Shown: piece after piece, positions 17,867-27,260 of the stretch
Position numbering within the stretch: position 1 is the stretch's first letter
How the letters are laid out: each line of letters opens with the position of its first letter
Origin: Planktothrix serta PCC 8927
GTDB lineage: Bacteria > Cyanobacteriota > Cyanobacteriia > Cyanobacteriales > Microcoleaceae
Reading direction: 5' to 3'
Assembly (NCBI RefSeq): GCF_900010725.2
Contig: NZ_LR734888.1
Span: 43,699-78,618 of the forward strand
Length of the DNA: 34,920 nt
Notes under the pieces: generated by a model
Told to the model about the DNA's origin: nothing
Databases searched by the model: none
The model's input: the letters and a program-made list of their open reading frames with translations, nothing else
Translations under genes and position numbers: made by a program

Positions 17867-18155
17867 TTTGATTAGTTTGATCTTGAAATAATTCAACTAA
17901 ACCAACTGTACCTACAAAAAATGTATAAATTCCATACTGAAGCGGATGTTGATTTTTTGAACGGGCATAATAACTGGCAATTAAGGCTTCAGCGCCATGA
18001 ATTATAATCGCTAAACGTTCAATAATCACAACCCAGTTCAACCAATGGAGGTGGGCGGTATTAAAAAATCCGGTTAGAAAATTCCACAATTCTAAACCTA
18101 ATGCACTGGTCAACAAAATAGTCGATATCACTTTGATCAATAGAGAAACTGCCAT
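17841..18155 (-). CDS. Small integral membrane protein
   Basis: This 104-residue protein has three predicted helices (about 5-28, 36-60 and 72-90). Conserved-looking features are WVVIIERLAIIIHGAEALIASYYA and GTVGLVELF. The arrangement, with a charged loop ARSKNQHPLQYG, recalls small cyanobacterial membrane proteins of unknown role. Its 3' end overlaps the hybrid kinase gene on the opposite strand by 26 bp. I cannot assign a function. Confidence 0.8.
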   Translation of the reverse strand: MAVSLLIKVISTILLTSALGLELWNFLTGFFNTAHLHWLNWVVIIERLAIIIHGAEALIASYYARSKNQHPLQYGIYTFFVGTVGLVELFQDQTNQINWKWSIK

Positions 18156-18198
18156 GGCTTTTTGATGTCGTCAACAAGGGTTTATCATGATTTTAAGA

Positions 18199-18339
18199 TT
18201 ACCAACTATACTGATCCCATTCCTGAAAGCTAAAACACTAACTTAAAATTTCACCGAGTTGTTGAGCTTCTTGGGGGTTGGTAACGGAGGTTACGTTCAG
18301 TGATGAGGTCATAAGGGATTGTTGAACGTTGATAGCCAT
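18199..18339 (-). pseudogene. N-terminal remnant of a GNAT (Eis-like) acetyltransferase
   Basis: From an ATG at 18339 the minus strand encodes 33 residues ending QEAQQLGEILS. A TAG follows, then in the same frame CFSFQEWDQYSW and a TAA. The pattern TNPQEAQQLGxILSQCFxF...WxxYS resembles the N-terminus of cyanobacterial Eis-like GNAT enzymes as I remember them, with the TAG replacing an expected Gln codon (CAG). The remaining 350 or so residues are absent: the 104-residue membrane gene begins 44 bp downstream. If this is right, the piece is a dead 5' fragment. If not, it is a 33-residue peptide gene. Confidence 0.5.
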
Positions 18340-18346
18340 AGAAATA

Positions 18347-18375
18347 CCACAGTCGCTAGTTTATAGCAACTGTGG
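18347..18375. repeat. Hairpin CCACAGT...ACTGTGG
   Basis: CCACAGT (18347-18353) and ACTGTGG (18369-18375) pair around an inner GCTA/TAGC stem. It lies just upstream of the acetyltransferase remnant and next to a TCAGTTATCAGTTATCAGTTAT tandem run (18381-18402). Repetitive filler of this type is common between cyanobacterial genes. The function is unknown. Confidence 0.55.
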
Positions 18376-18575
18376 CTAGATCAGTTATCAGTTATCAGTT
18401 ATTTTTAATTGTAGCAGCGATCGCAAAATTTTTCTATACCCTGGTATTAAGATTCTTGAGAGTCATTGGCTCAAGTCATGCTGGGACTGCTTTGAGGTCT
18501 ATAACTGGGCTGTTACCCATTTGGGACTTTTATTATAAAATGAAAGCTGCACCCGATCATCCTCATGTTGAATAA

Positions 18576-19622
18576 ATGGCAATTTCTTCCCATCTTGAAC
18601 AAGAAATTTATCAACAACCCCAGGTTTTACAAACTCTGTTAACCTCTGAACGTCCAATTATTCAACAGTTAGTCACAGAATTGCAAAAACGTCGGATTTT
18701 TCAAGTGCTGATTGCCGCTAGGGGAAGTAGCGATAATGCGGCTCGATATGCTCAATATTTATTGGGTTCTGTGAATGGTTTTTTAGTTAGTTTAGCAACA
18801 CCGAGTTTATATAGTATTTATCAAAAACCTCCTCAACTCCAGAATACTTTAGTGTTAGGAATTAGCCAAAGTGGTCAGAGTCCTGATTTAGTCGCTGTAT
18901 TAGCAGAAGCTCGTCGTCAAAAGGTTTTAACGGCTGCAATTACTAATTTTTCTGATTCTCCCTTAGCACAACAAGCCGATTATGTGATTAACTTAAATGC
19001 AGGAGTAGAAAAATCTATTGCAGCAACAAAAACCTATACCAGTGAATTATTAGCGATCGCTCTTTTAAGTGCCGAATTAGCTCAAAATACATCCTTATTA
19101 ACAACCGTTTATACCCTTCCTAATTTAGTTGAACAAACATTAACCTTAAATCCAGAAATAAATCGTTTAGTTCAACGATATTGCTATATGAAACATTGCG
19201 TTGTTCTGGGTCGAGGCTATAACTATGCAACGGCTTTTGAACTCGCATTAAAACTCAAAGAATTAACCTATACCCTCGTTGAACCCTATAGCAGTGCCGA
19301 CTTTTGGCATGGGCCCTTAGCTATTGTTGAACCTGGATTTCCGGTGTTTGTAATTGCGCCATCGGGAAAGGTTTTACCTGAATTACAACAATTAATGCAA
19401 ACCTTAAAGGAAAAAGGAGCAGAATTAATTATCATTAGCGATGATCAAAAAACCTTAGAATTAGCTCAAACTCCGTTAATTTTAACGCCTAATATTCCTG
19501 AATGGATTTCTCCTATTCTTGCTATTATTCCCGGTCAATTATTTGCCTTGAATTTAGCCCTGACCCGCAATTATAATGTTGATCACCCTCGCGGACTGCA
19601 AAAAGTAACGGAAACCCGCTAG
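18576..19622 (+). CDS. Double-SIS sugar-phosphate deaminase/isomerase
   Basis: The 348-residue protein contains two SIS domains. The first has [11 protein letters not shown] and [10 protein letters not shown] (residues about 48-110); the second has [21 protein letters not shown] and [11 protein letters not shown] (about 208-255). The end, [11 protein letters not shown], is typical of GlmS isomerase-like domains. The glutaminase domain of GlmS is absent. Length and layout match stand-alone NagB-II/AgaS-type glucosamine-6-phosphate deaminases or isomerases. I infer amino-sugar phosphate chemistry in the cytosol, without fixing the direction of the reaction. The ATG directly follows a stop codon of an unlikely reading frame. 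Confidence 0.88.
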   Translation: MAISSHLEQEIYQQPQVLQTLLTSERPIIQQLVTELQKRRIFQVLIAARGSSDNAARYAQYLLGSVNGFLVSLATPSLYSIYQKPPQLQNTLVLGISQSGQSPDLVAVLAEARRQKVLTAAITNFSDSPLAQQADYVINLNAGVEKSIAATKTYTSELLAIALLSAELAQNTSLLTTVYTLPNLVEQTLTLNPEINRLVQRYCYMKHCVVLGRGYNYATAFELALKLKELTYTLVEPYSSADFWHGPLAIVEPGFPVFVIAPSGKVLPELQQLMQTLKEKGAELIIISDDQKTLELAQTPLILTPNIPEWISPILAIIPGQLFALNLALTRNYNVDHPRGLQKVTETR

Positions 19623-19839
19623 GAACACCAGGAGAAAATTCCCACCCTTTGAGGGTAAATCCCGTACCTGAATCTGGATGAAGCAAAATTAAAAAAACGT
19701 TACATTATAGATAAAAGAACTGAAAAACTCCCACAATTAAAACAGTCAGGAAATCCGTCAACCGGAATCAGCAGAGCGTCTGTTTCCTTCTGTGAAAGGG
19801 ATTTTCCAGTTTCCAGTTCTAAGAAATGAGATGTGATTT

Positions 19840-20766
19840 ATGTTCAAAAAACTTTTAAAACCTTTAGCGATTTTCAGTTTGGTTGCTGTTTTATTTTTTA
19901 GTCAAGTCGATGGGGCGTTAGCGGCTCGAAGCGGGGGACGCATGGGGGGCGGTTCGTTTAGATCACCCAGTCGAACCTATAATCCCAGTCCAGGCCGTGC
20001 TGGGGGAGGATATTATGGTGGCGGTGGTTTTGGCTTTCCCTTCCTAATTCCCTTCTTTGGGTTTGGCGGGGGCGGGTTATTTTCCCTGTTGATTTTTATG
20101 GCAATTGCGGGGTTCATCTTCAAAAGTTTTCGGTCAACGATGGGACAAGATGAACTGGGATACACCAGCAACCCAACGGTATCTGTCGCCCGTCTACAAG
20201 TGGGTTTACTGGCTCAAGCCCGGAATTTACAAGGGGATTTAGACCGCATGGCCCGAACCGCCGATACGGGTTCTGCTGCTGGTCGCGCCCAAGTCTTACA
20301 GGAAGCCACCTTAGCATTGTTACGCCATCCCGAATATTGGGCCTATGGTGATTCCCAGTCAGAACAAACTGCAATGAATTCTGCGGAGGCTAAATTCAAT
20401 CAATGGGCCTTAGCAGAACGGAGTAAATTTACCGAAGAAACTCTGTCTAATGTTAACAATCAGTTAATCGGTGGGGTTGCTCCTAGTTTAACTGGAGATA
20501 ACGCAAATTTAGTCAGTCAAACGGGAGATTTAACCCCAACAGACAACGAATATATTGTGGTGACATTAGTAGTCGGAACATTAGGAAAAATTCAACTCCC
20601 AACGGTGAATAGTCCTGAAACCTTACGTCAAGCCTTAAGTCGTTTGGGTTCCGTTGGTAGCGAACAATTATTAGCAGTAGAAATTCTCTGGACACCTCAA
20701 GCCAGTGGGGATACTCTCAGTACCGATGATATGTTGGCGTACTATCCCAATTTAACCTTAGTTTAA
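19840..20766 (+). CDS. DUF1517 membrane protein (FLAP1-like)
   Basis: This 308-residue protein has an N-terminal hydrophobic signal or anchor (residues about 7-28, ending ALAARSGG). A glycine/serine-rich stretch (about 29-65) follows, then a membrane helix around 68-95 (FLIPFFGFGGGGLFSLLIFMAIAGFIF), and then the DUF1517 domain. That domain includes VSVARLQVGLLAQARNLQGDL, LRHPEYWAYGDSQS and YIVVTLVVGTLG. The family is shared by cyanobacteria and chloroplasts; the Arabidopsis member FLAP1 affects photosynthetic acclimation to fluctuating light. The localisation is probably thylakoid or envelope. A clear terminator follows. Confidence 0.92.
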   Translation: MFKKLLKPLAIFSLVAVLFFSQVDGALAARSGGRMGGGSFRSPSRTYNPSPGRAGGGYYGGGGFGFPFLIPFFGFGGGGLFSLLIFMAIAGFIFKSFRSTMGQDELGYTSNPTVSVARLQVGLLAQARNLQGDLDRMARTADTGSAAGRAQVLQEATLALLRHPEYWAYGDSQSEQTAMNSAEAKFNQWALAERSKFTEETLSNVNNQLIGGVAPSLTGDNANLVSQTGDLTPTDNEYIVVTLVVGTLGKIQLPTVNSPETLRQALSRLGSVGSEQLLAVEILWTPQASGDTLSTDDMLAYYPNLTLV

Positions 20767-20773
20767 TCCGTAG

Positions 20774-20796
20774 GGTGGGCTATGCCCACCTTTTTT
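20774..20796 (+). terminator. Terminator after the DUF1517 gene
   Basis: GGTGGGC-TAT-GCCCACC followed by six T residues: a compact rho-independent terminator directly behind the stop codon. Confidence 0.88.
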
Positions 20797-20825
20797 ATTC
20801 TGATTAAAATCCTAGGAGTTTAGCC

Positions 20826-21086
20826 ATGACTGCCCTGATCAATTCTGAACAAACGATTGTAGAATTAGTAAAAACATTAAATCCACAGCAGCAACAGCAA
20901 GTGATTGATTTTATTGAATTCTTGCACTTTCAAGCTCAAAAACCAGAAAAAATTGTTGAACAGCCAGAGGAGAAAGAAGCGATTTCTGCTTATGAAGTTG
21001 CTAAACAATGGCTCGGCTCAGTTGAAAGTGGGATCGGAGATTTATCCTATAATAAAAAGTATCTTCAAGGAGTCTCAAAAGCATGA
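20826..21086 (+). CDS. Antitoxin-like protein (DUF2281 type)
   Basis: This 86-residue acidic protein has an N-terminal helix pair, TIVELVKTLNPQQQQQVIDFIEFL, the signature of DUF2281-like VapB-type antitoxins. A flexible, Glu-rich C-terminal part (about 38-60) follows, of the kind that wraps the toxin. AGGAG stands eight bases before the ATG. The stop overlaps the PIN toxin start as ATGA, the standard coupling of antitoxin-first modules. It should neutralise the PIN ribonuclease and autoregulate the operon. Confidence 0.85.
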   Translation: MTALINSEQTIVELVKTLNPQQQQQVIDFIEFLHFQAQKPEKIVEQPEEKEAISAYEVAKQWLGSVESGIGDLSYNKKYLQGVSKA

Positions 21087-21505
21087 AGAAAACCCTGATT
21101 TTAGATACCAGTCCTTTAGTTGCTTCCCTTGATAAAAGTGATCGTTTTCATACTTGGGCGATTGAAATTTGGAAAACAACAGTACCCCCTTTCCTAACCT
21201 GTGAAGCTGTTATTTCTGAAGCGTGTTTTTTGTTAAGAAAAGTATCGGGGGGTCAAGATACCGTGATGGCTCTTTTAGATTCAGGAGTAATTACTATTAA
21301 TTTTAATTTGAGCTATGAAATCTCAGAAATTAGACAGTTAATGAAACAATATAACAATGTACCGATGTCTTTAGCAGATGCTTGTTTAGTTAGAATGAAC
21401 GAGTTAATACCCGGAAGTTCGGTATTAAGCTTAGATAGTGATTTTCGGATTTATCGTAAAAATAAAAATGAAATTATTGACTTAATTATTCCCGATCAAT
21501 TATAA
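21083..21505 (+). CDS. PIN domain toxin (VapC-like ribonuclease)
   Basis: A 140-residue PIN domain. Acidic metal ligands are visible: Asp8 in LILDTSPLVA, Glu46 in VISEACFLL, Asp99 in SLADACLV, and Asp118/Asp120 in SLDSDF. The length is normal. Such proteins cleave RNA, often tRNA or rRNA, when the antitoxin is degraded. It overlaps the upstream antitoxin by 4 bp. All catalytic acids appear present, so the module is probably active. Confidence 0.9.
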   Translation: MKKTLILDTSPLVASLDKSDRFHTWAIEIWKTTVPPFLTCEAVISEACFLLRKVSGGQDTVMALLDSGVITINFNLSYEISEIRQLMKQYNNVPMSLADACLVRMNELIPGSSVLSLDSDFRIYRKNKNEIIDLIIPDQL

Positions 21506-21558
21506 TATCAAGCTATTGATATTTTTTCTATTTTCAGCATAAATTTGCTCATTAATTC

Positions 21559-21681
21559 ATGGAAAATACAACATTTATTATTGATAGTAGAATCCTCGAC
21601 TGGTTAGCCGTTTTCGGATATTTGAGTTTTTTATTATTTGTGATTTGGGGAGTTTTAAACGGTAAAAAGAAATCGGAATAA
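21559..21681 (+). CDS. 40-residue single-span membrane protein
   Basis: An ATG at 21559 opens a 40-residue frame with a short polar head, one hydrophobic helix (WLAVFGYLSFLLFVIWGVL) and a positively charged tail NGKKKSE. That is the inside-positive pattern of a real one-span protein. The Shine-Dalgarno is weak. It follows the PIN toxin by 53 bp on the same strand. It resembles small accessory subunits of membrane complexes in shape only. I do not recognise the family. Confidence 0.5.
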   Translation: MENTTFIIDSRILDWLAVFGYLSFLLFVIWGVLNGKKKSE

Positions 21682-21762
21682 TATCATTTCTAATTTTTAC
21701 CTAAAAATGATAATTTCAGATCAGAGCCCGCTTTTTTAACAGGTGCTAAAGCACAACAACAG

Positions 21763-21932
21763 AAGCTAACCCTAAATATTTAATGCCTTCCGGGTTAACT
21801 TCAAACCGACAGGGTAACACTTCAACACCTTCTGAAATTGCTATTCTTAAGAGTTGACCATAAACCGGGTCAGCAATATCTCCGGGGGCAAATTCGGTAC
21901 AATCGCCTCGATTAATAAAATATAACATTACC
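21763..21932 (-). pseudogene. Diverged partial copy of sfsA (3' part)
   Basis: About 170 bp match the sfsA gene at 22561-22730 with about nine substitutions (roughly 95% identity by eye). The piece covers SfsA residues about 186-241. It can be read from an internal Met (MLYFINRGDC...) to KYLGLA, then runs into unrelated residues and a stop. It lacks the nuclease core and is surely non-functional. The 110-residue gene lies between this piece and the intact sfsA. Confidence 0.85.
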
Positions 21933-21979
21933 GCTTAAAAAACAGAGAAAATTTATAAAAAAGATTAGCTTAACTCCAT

Positions 21980-22312
21980 TTAAAATGTTAAGTCAATCCG
22001 CAAGCAATTAACTTCATTAATCAACCCCATCATCCTGGGTCTCCAATCATAGCGAGTGCCTGGATTCAGGTGCATGATCATCATATCTCGCTTTAACATT
22101 TCTTCTTCTCCTTCGTCTCCCTGATCAAACATCATAACTCTCGCAAAATAAGGAACATCCCCCTCAATCATGTGAGTCCAAACATCGTAAGGTGCTACCG
22201 TCCAATCTACTCGCCAAACCTGTTTTAGAAGTCCTAGAAAAACTTTTTCTTCACGAGGGCGATTTTGGGAAATGAGTCCATCCAAGGCGGCTACCAATCT
22301 ACTTGTGTCCAT
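21980..22312 (-). CDS. Unknown 110-residue protein
   Basis: This soluble, Met- and acid-rich protein starts MDTSRLVAALDGLISQNRP. Its core is EEKVFLGLLKQVWRVDWTVAPYDVWTHMIEG, and its C-terminal region is HLNPGTRYDWRPRMMGLINEVNCLRIDLTF. GAGG stands seven bases before the ATG, so expression is likely. I do not recognise the family. It sits between intact sfsA and the partial sfsA copy, so it may have come in with, or caused, the duplication. Confidence 0.75.
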   Translation of the reverse strand: MDTSRLVAALDGLISQNRPREEKVFLGLLKQVWRVDWTVAPYDVWTHMIEGDVPYFARVMMFDQGDEGEEEMLKRDMMIMHLNPGTRYDWRPRMMGLINEVNCLRIDLTF

Positions 22313-22502
22313 ATTTAGTCCTCGAACCCTACTTTTTTGTTCTTATAGAAGGCTTATTCTTTCCTTGAGAGTGATTATAATTGCTTTTTCCAAAGTCTAG
22401 CCTTAAATTTTATGAATGAATATCAAGAATGTTTGCTTTTGTTTCATTTTATTAAAACCTGAGATTGATCTACATAAAATACTCAATAAAAAGCAAAATC
22501 AA

Positions 22503-23285
22503 TCATTGCTTTTTTGTTTCTATGCTAGAAAGTCCCTCAGTCCCATCAAATGATAATTCTGCTAATCCTAAATATTTAATCCCTTCCGGGTTAACTTCAA
22601 ACCGACAAGGTAACACTTCAACACCTTCTGAAATTGCTATTCTTAAGAGTTGACCATAAACCGGGTCAGCAATATCTCCAGGAGCAAATTCGGTACAATC
22701 TCCCCGATTAATAAAGTATAACATCACCGCGCGATCGCCTTGTCTAACAATTTCAATTAATTCCTTTAAATGTTTTTGTCCTCTTTCTGTCACCGTATCA
22801 GGAAATAAAGCAATTTCCCCCTTACACCAAGTCGTATTTTTTACTTCTACATAAATCGCTTTATCTTCCCCTTTCAACACAAAATCAACACGGCTTTTTA
22901 AATTCATTCCATAGGGAACTTCTTTCTTGATTTCACTATAATTTCCTAATTCGGGAAATAATTTTTCTATTAAGGCTAAATGAATCACTTTATTGGGTAA
23001 AGCGGTATTAATTCCGACCCAAGTTAACTGATTATTAAGGGGGTCAACCTCCGACGTTAAGTGAATTAACTCCCAAGTGTAGGGATATTTGCGAGTTTTC
23101 CCGGAGTTATGAGACACCCTCACCGGGTTTCCTGGGATGCAAACCCCAGTCATGGGCCCAGTATTCGGACAATGGGCGGTGATCACCTCCCCAGAGCTTA
23201 ACTCAATATCCGCTAAAAATCGTTTATAGCGTTTCAACAAAACCCCAGACTCAAGGGACGGATAGCGATACAAATAAGAATCCAT
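22503..23285 (-). CDS. sfsA: SfsA-family nuclease (sugar fermentation stimulation protein homolog)
   Basis: The protein is 260 residues. It shows the N-terminal OB-like part with KRYKRFLADIEL and AHCPNTGPMTG, and the nuclease core SRVDFVL...AIYVEVKNTTW, with the Asp and Glu-x-Lys triad of the PD-(D/E)XK fold. The motif FPDTVTERGQKHLKEL and the C-terminal Asp/Glu strand follow. E. coli SfsA was first called a maltose-gene activator. The fold and catalytic residues support a DNA/RNA nuclease. The gene is complete and ends in a 20-residue tail not present in the partial copy downstream. Confidence 0.95.
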   Translation of the reverse strand: MDSYLYRYPSLESGVLLKRYKRFLADIELSSGEVITAHCPNTGPMTGVCIPGNPVRVSHNSGKTRKYPYTWELIHLTSEVDPLNNQLTWVGINTALPNKVIHLALIEKLFPELGNYSEIKKEVPYGMNLKSRVDFVLKGEDKAIYVEVKNTTWCKGEIALFPDTVTERGQKHLKELIEIVRQGDRAVMLYFINRGDCTEFAPGDIADPVYGQLLRIAISEGVEVLPCRFEVNPEGIKYLGLAELSFDGTEGLSSIETKKQ

Positions 23286-23357
23286 GATGAACTTGTTTGA
23301 ATATTGGTCAATTCCCGATTAAACTAGGGTTTGCATTTTAACCCCTGTGGATGTTTC

Positions 23358-24971
23358 GTGTCAGAAGAACCAAAACGCTCTCGTTCGTTAGTCGGAATTG
23401 CCACCATTGTTGCAGTTGCTACCCTCATTAGTAAAGTCTTTGGCTTAGTTCGTCAACAAGTCATGGCGGCGGCTTTTGGTGTGGGGCCAGCCATTGATGC
23501 TTATAATTATGCTTATGTTATCCCCGGATTTTTATTAATATTATTAGGGGGAATTAACGGCCCCTTTCATAGTGCCATTGTCAGTGCGTTAGCCAACCGA
23601 GACCGCAAAGATGCGGAAGCTTTAGTTGAAACGGTTTCTACATTAGTCGGAATATTTTTATTAATTATAACAGTAGGATTAGTCATTTTTGCCACCCCAT
23701 TAATTGATTTAATGGCTCCGGGTTTAATGCTAACACCGGAAGGAATAGCAACTCGAAATATTGCCATTGAACAGTTAAAAATCATGGCTCCGATGGCATT
23801 ATTTGCCGGATTAATTGGCATTGGATTTGGCACAATGAATGCGGCGGATATGTATTGGTTGCCCTCCATTAGTCCGTTATTTTCCAGTGCGGCTTTAATC
23901 TTAGGATTAGGGGTGTTAATTGGAATTTTAGGGGATGCCGTTGATAGCCCAAAATATATGGTTTTAGGGGGGAAAGTTTTAGCTTGGTCAACTTTAGGAG
24001 GAGCGGTTTTACAATGGATTATTCAAGTTCCGGCGATGTGGAAATCGGGGTTAGGAACGTTACGTCTACGATTTAATTTTAAAATTGCGGGATTAGAAGA
24101 TGTGATGAAGGTGATGTTACCTGCTACCTTATCATCAGGAATGTTACAAATAAATGTCTATACCGATTTATTTTTTGCCTCTTATATTCCCCAAGCTGCA
24201 TCGGCGATGGGCTATTCTGGGTTATTAGTTCAAACACCCTTGGGAATCATTTCTAATATGATTTTGGTTCCATTTTTACCACTTTTTTCCCGTTTAAGAG
24301 ATCCAGATAAATGGCCAGAATTAAAAGATAGGATTCGTCAGGCGTTAATTTTAACCGCAATTACGATGTTACCGTTAAGTACATTAATGGTAGCCTTAGC
24401 GTTACCAACGGTAAGAATTGTTTATGAACGGTATACCTTTAATTTAGAAGCTTCTGAATTTGTCGCCTCAGTTTTAGTTGCCTATTCAGTGGGGATGTTC
24501 TTTTATTTGGGACGAGATGTATTAGTCCGAGTATTCTATGGGTTAGGAGATGGACAAACACCCTTTAGAGTCAGTATTTTTAATATTTTCTTAAATGGGG
24601 TATTAGATTTTATTTTCGTTAAATATTGGGGCGCACCGGGTTTAGTCTTAGCAACGGTTGGGGTTAATATTGTCTCAATGGTGATGTTTTTATGGCTATT
24701 ACATATTAGATTAAATGGTTTACCTTGGCGAGAGTGGAGTTTACCCTTTTTAGGATTAACAATTATTAGTTTAATTTCTGGGGCGGTCAGTTGGGGAACA
24801 TTACAAGGGTTAAGATTATTAATCAGCAGTAATGACTTTGTGGTATTATTAATGGAATTAGTGCTTCCCGGTATTGTCGGACTATTGGTTTTTGCGATAT
24901 TAATTTTATTTCTAAGATTACCTGAAGTTGATTTATTAGTCTCCCGACTCCGCCAAAAATTTCAAAGATAA
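23358..24971 (+). CDS. murJ: Lipid II flippase MurJ (MviN)
   Basis: A polytopic membrane protein of about 537 residues with around 14 helices. Family motifs are IATLISKVFGLVRQQVMAAAFG near the start (with LVGIATIVAV), AYVIPGFLL and NGPFHSAIV in the first helices, and a central VLVRVFYGLGDGQTPF. It moves lipid II across the plasma membrane for peptidoglycan synthesis. I chose GTG at 23358 (SEEPKRSRS follows). A TTG at 23331 would add nine residues (MHFNPCGCF) that look non-native, and its AGGG is too close. It converges on dedA across a palindromic repeat. Confidence 0.93.
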   Translation: MSEEPKRSRSLVGIATIVAVATLISKVFGLVRQQVMAAAFGVGPAIDAYNYAYVIPGFLLILLGGINGPFHSAIVSALANRDRKDAEALVETVSTLVGIFLLIITVGLVIFATPLIDLMAPGLMLTPEGIATRNIAIEQLKIMAPMALFAGLIGIGFGTMNAADMYWLPSISPLFSSAALILGLGVLIGILGDAVDSPKYMVLGGKVLAWSTLGGAVLQWIIQVPAMWKSGLGTLRLRFNFKIAGLEDVMKVMLPATLSSGMLQINVYTDLFFASYIPQAASAMGYSGLLVQTPLGIISNMILVPFLPLFSRLRDPDKWPELKDRIRQALILTAITMLPLSTLMVALALPTVRIVYERYTFNLEASEFVASVLVAYSVGMFFYLGRDVLVRVFYGLGDGQTPFRVSIFNIFLNGVLDFIFVKYWGAPGLVLATVGVNIVSMVMFLWLLHIRLNGLPWREWSLPFLGLTIISLISGAVSWGTLQGLRLLISSNDFVVLLMELVLPGIVGLLVFAILILFLRLPEVDLLVSRLRQKFQR

Positions 24972-24972
24972 T

Positions 24973-25081
24973 CGTAGGGGCGGGGTTTTCCCGCCCATAT
25001 TAATCAACGCTTAATAACACAATTTTAGAAACAATGGTTATGGGCGGGGTTTTGTTTGGGCGGGAAGACCCCGCCCCTACG
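24973..25081. repeat. 109-bp inverted-repeat element
   Basis: CGTAGGGGCGGGGTTTTCCCGCCC (24973-24996) is matched by its reverse complement at 25058-25081 with one mismatch. A third GGGCGGGGTTTT copy lies inside (about 25042). It fills the gap between convergent murJ and dedA, so it may also terminate both. The CGTAGGGG head is shared with the elements at 27261 and 34821. Confidence 0.85.
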
Positions 25082-25088
25082 GGATATA

Positions 25089-25697
25089 CTATTCTGCACT
25101 TTTTCTCATATTTTTGCGAATCACCCAAAGTCCAAACAAAATGATTAAACTTAATAATACAATCTTAGAAACCGGGCCTAAATATTCATCAACTAACTCA
25201 TAATGGTCGCCTAACAAATAGCCTGCACCTGTTAAGAAACTTACCCAAAGGGCTGTGCCAATGGTAGAATAAATCAGAAAAGGAATTAATGGCATATTGT
25301 TAAGACCCGCAGGTAAGGAAATGATAGTTCTAACCCCAGGAACTAAACGACATAAAAAAACGGCTCTGCCGCCATATCGAGTAAACCAATTATTCGCTTT
25401 ATCAATATCTGCACCCGAAACCGTAATCCATTTTCCGTATTTATCCGCTAACTGTCTTAAGCGTTCTTCTCCAAAGAATTTACCCGCATAATACCAAGGA
25501 AATGCCCCTAATATTGTTCCGATAATTCCCGCTAAAATAGCAGGTATCAGTTCCATTTTTCCCTGGGAAACCGTATAACCCGCTAAGGGCATAATTAACT
25601 CAGAAGGAATGGGGGGAAACAAATTTTCTAAAAACATTAATAAGCCAATTCCCAGATAACCCAGGGAAACCATTGTATTCGTAATCCATTCAGTCAT
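25089..25697 (-). CDS. DedA family membrane protein
   Basis: The 202-residue protein has about five membrane segments. It shows the DedA/VTT motifs: LENLFPPIPSELIMPLAGY (residues about 23-41, with the ExxxPPxPxE core) and GGRAVFLCRLVPGVRTIISLPAG (about 108-130, with the conserved RxxPxxR). DedA proteins are scramblase- or flippase-like transporters of lipids such as undecaprenyl phosphate, and affect envelope homeostasis. It sits next to murJ, which also handles undecaprenyl-linked precursors. The genes are convergent, so not an operon. Confidence 0.93.
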   Translation of the reverse strand: MTEWITNTMVSLGYLGIGLLMFLENLFPPIPSELIMPLAGYTVSQGKMELIPAILAGIIGTILGAFPWYYAGKFFGEERLRQLADKYGKWITVSGADIDKANNWFTRYGGRAVFLCRLVPGVRTIISLPAGLNNMPLIPFLIYSTIGTALWVSFLTGAGYLLGDHYELVDEYLGPVSKIVLLSLIILFGLWVIRKNMRKSAE

Positions 25698-25732
25698 AAT
25701 CTTTTTTTAAAAAAAGTTGTTAAAAGAAAAAA

Positions 25733-25780
25733 CCGGGTTTCTAAACGATTTTATCTCGTAAATCGAGGGCTAGAAACCCA
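25733..25780. repeat. Hairpin of the AGAAACCCGGTTTCT family
   Basis: CCGGGTTTCTA (25733-25743) and TAGAAACCCA (25771-25780) pair around an inner CGATTT/AAATCG stem, in the gap between ahcY and dedA. Members of this family recur at 27489-27503 and as the 71-bp tandem pair at 33568-33720. Confidence 0.7.
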
Positions 25781-25812
25781 GTATATCGGGTGAAATTCAC
25801 CCTAAAATCAAT

Positions 25813-27126
<1,314 letters not shown>

Positions 27127-27130
27127 TCAA

Positions 27131-27193
27131 GAGGATGCTAAACTTCAGCACCCTGTTGCTGACGTCCTAATGCAACTTAGGGTTCCTCGTCAG
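27131..27193 (-). promoter_or_regulatory. Candidate SAH riboswitch in the ahcY leader
   Basis: On the minus strand P1 is CTGACG (27188-27193) with CGTCAG (27159-27164). After P1 come AGGA, then ACCCT (27179-27183), a small UAA/UUA hairpin, and AGG before the P1 3' strand. CAAC then leads into AGGGT (27150-27154), which can pair with ACCCT as a pseudoknot. The order (P1, AGGA, P4 5', P2, AGG, P1 3', AAC, P4 3') parallels the SAH riboswitch core as I remember it. AGGGT also belongs to a competing 7-bp hairpin, GGGTGCT/AGCATCC (27133-27153), giving two exclusive states. The gene controlled makes ligand sense. Confidence 0.5.
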
Positions 27194-27260
27194 AATTAGC
27201 GCAATTGTTGCAATTATTCAAATAAAGCCTAGCGCGAAACTTGTCATTCGGCCAGAGCTT

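Noticed and set aside
18372-18575. 67-residue GTG frame ending at the ATG of the SIS gene
   Set aside because: Its start is translated from a TCAGTTAT tandem run, it has no ribosome site, and no motif is recognisable. The adjacent TAA-ATG looks accidental, though a decayed gene cannot be excluded.
20905-21132. 75-residue frame overlapping the antitoxin and toxin genes
   Set aside because: It is a shifted frame of two well-supported genes.
24973-25081. Insertion sequence between murJ and dedA
   Set aside because: It has terminal inverted repeats but no room for a transposase. It is kept only as a small non-coding element.
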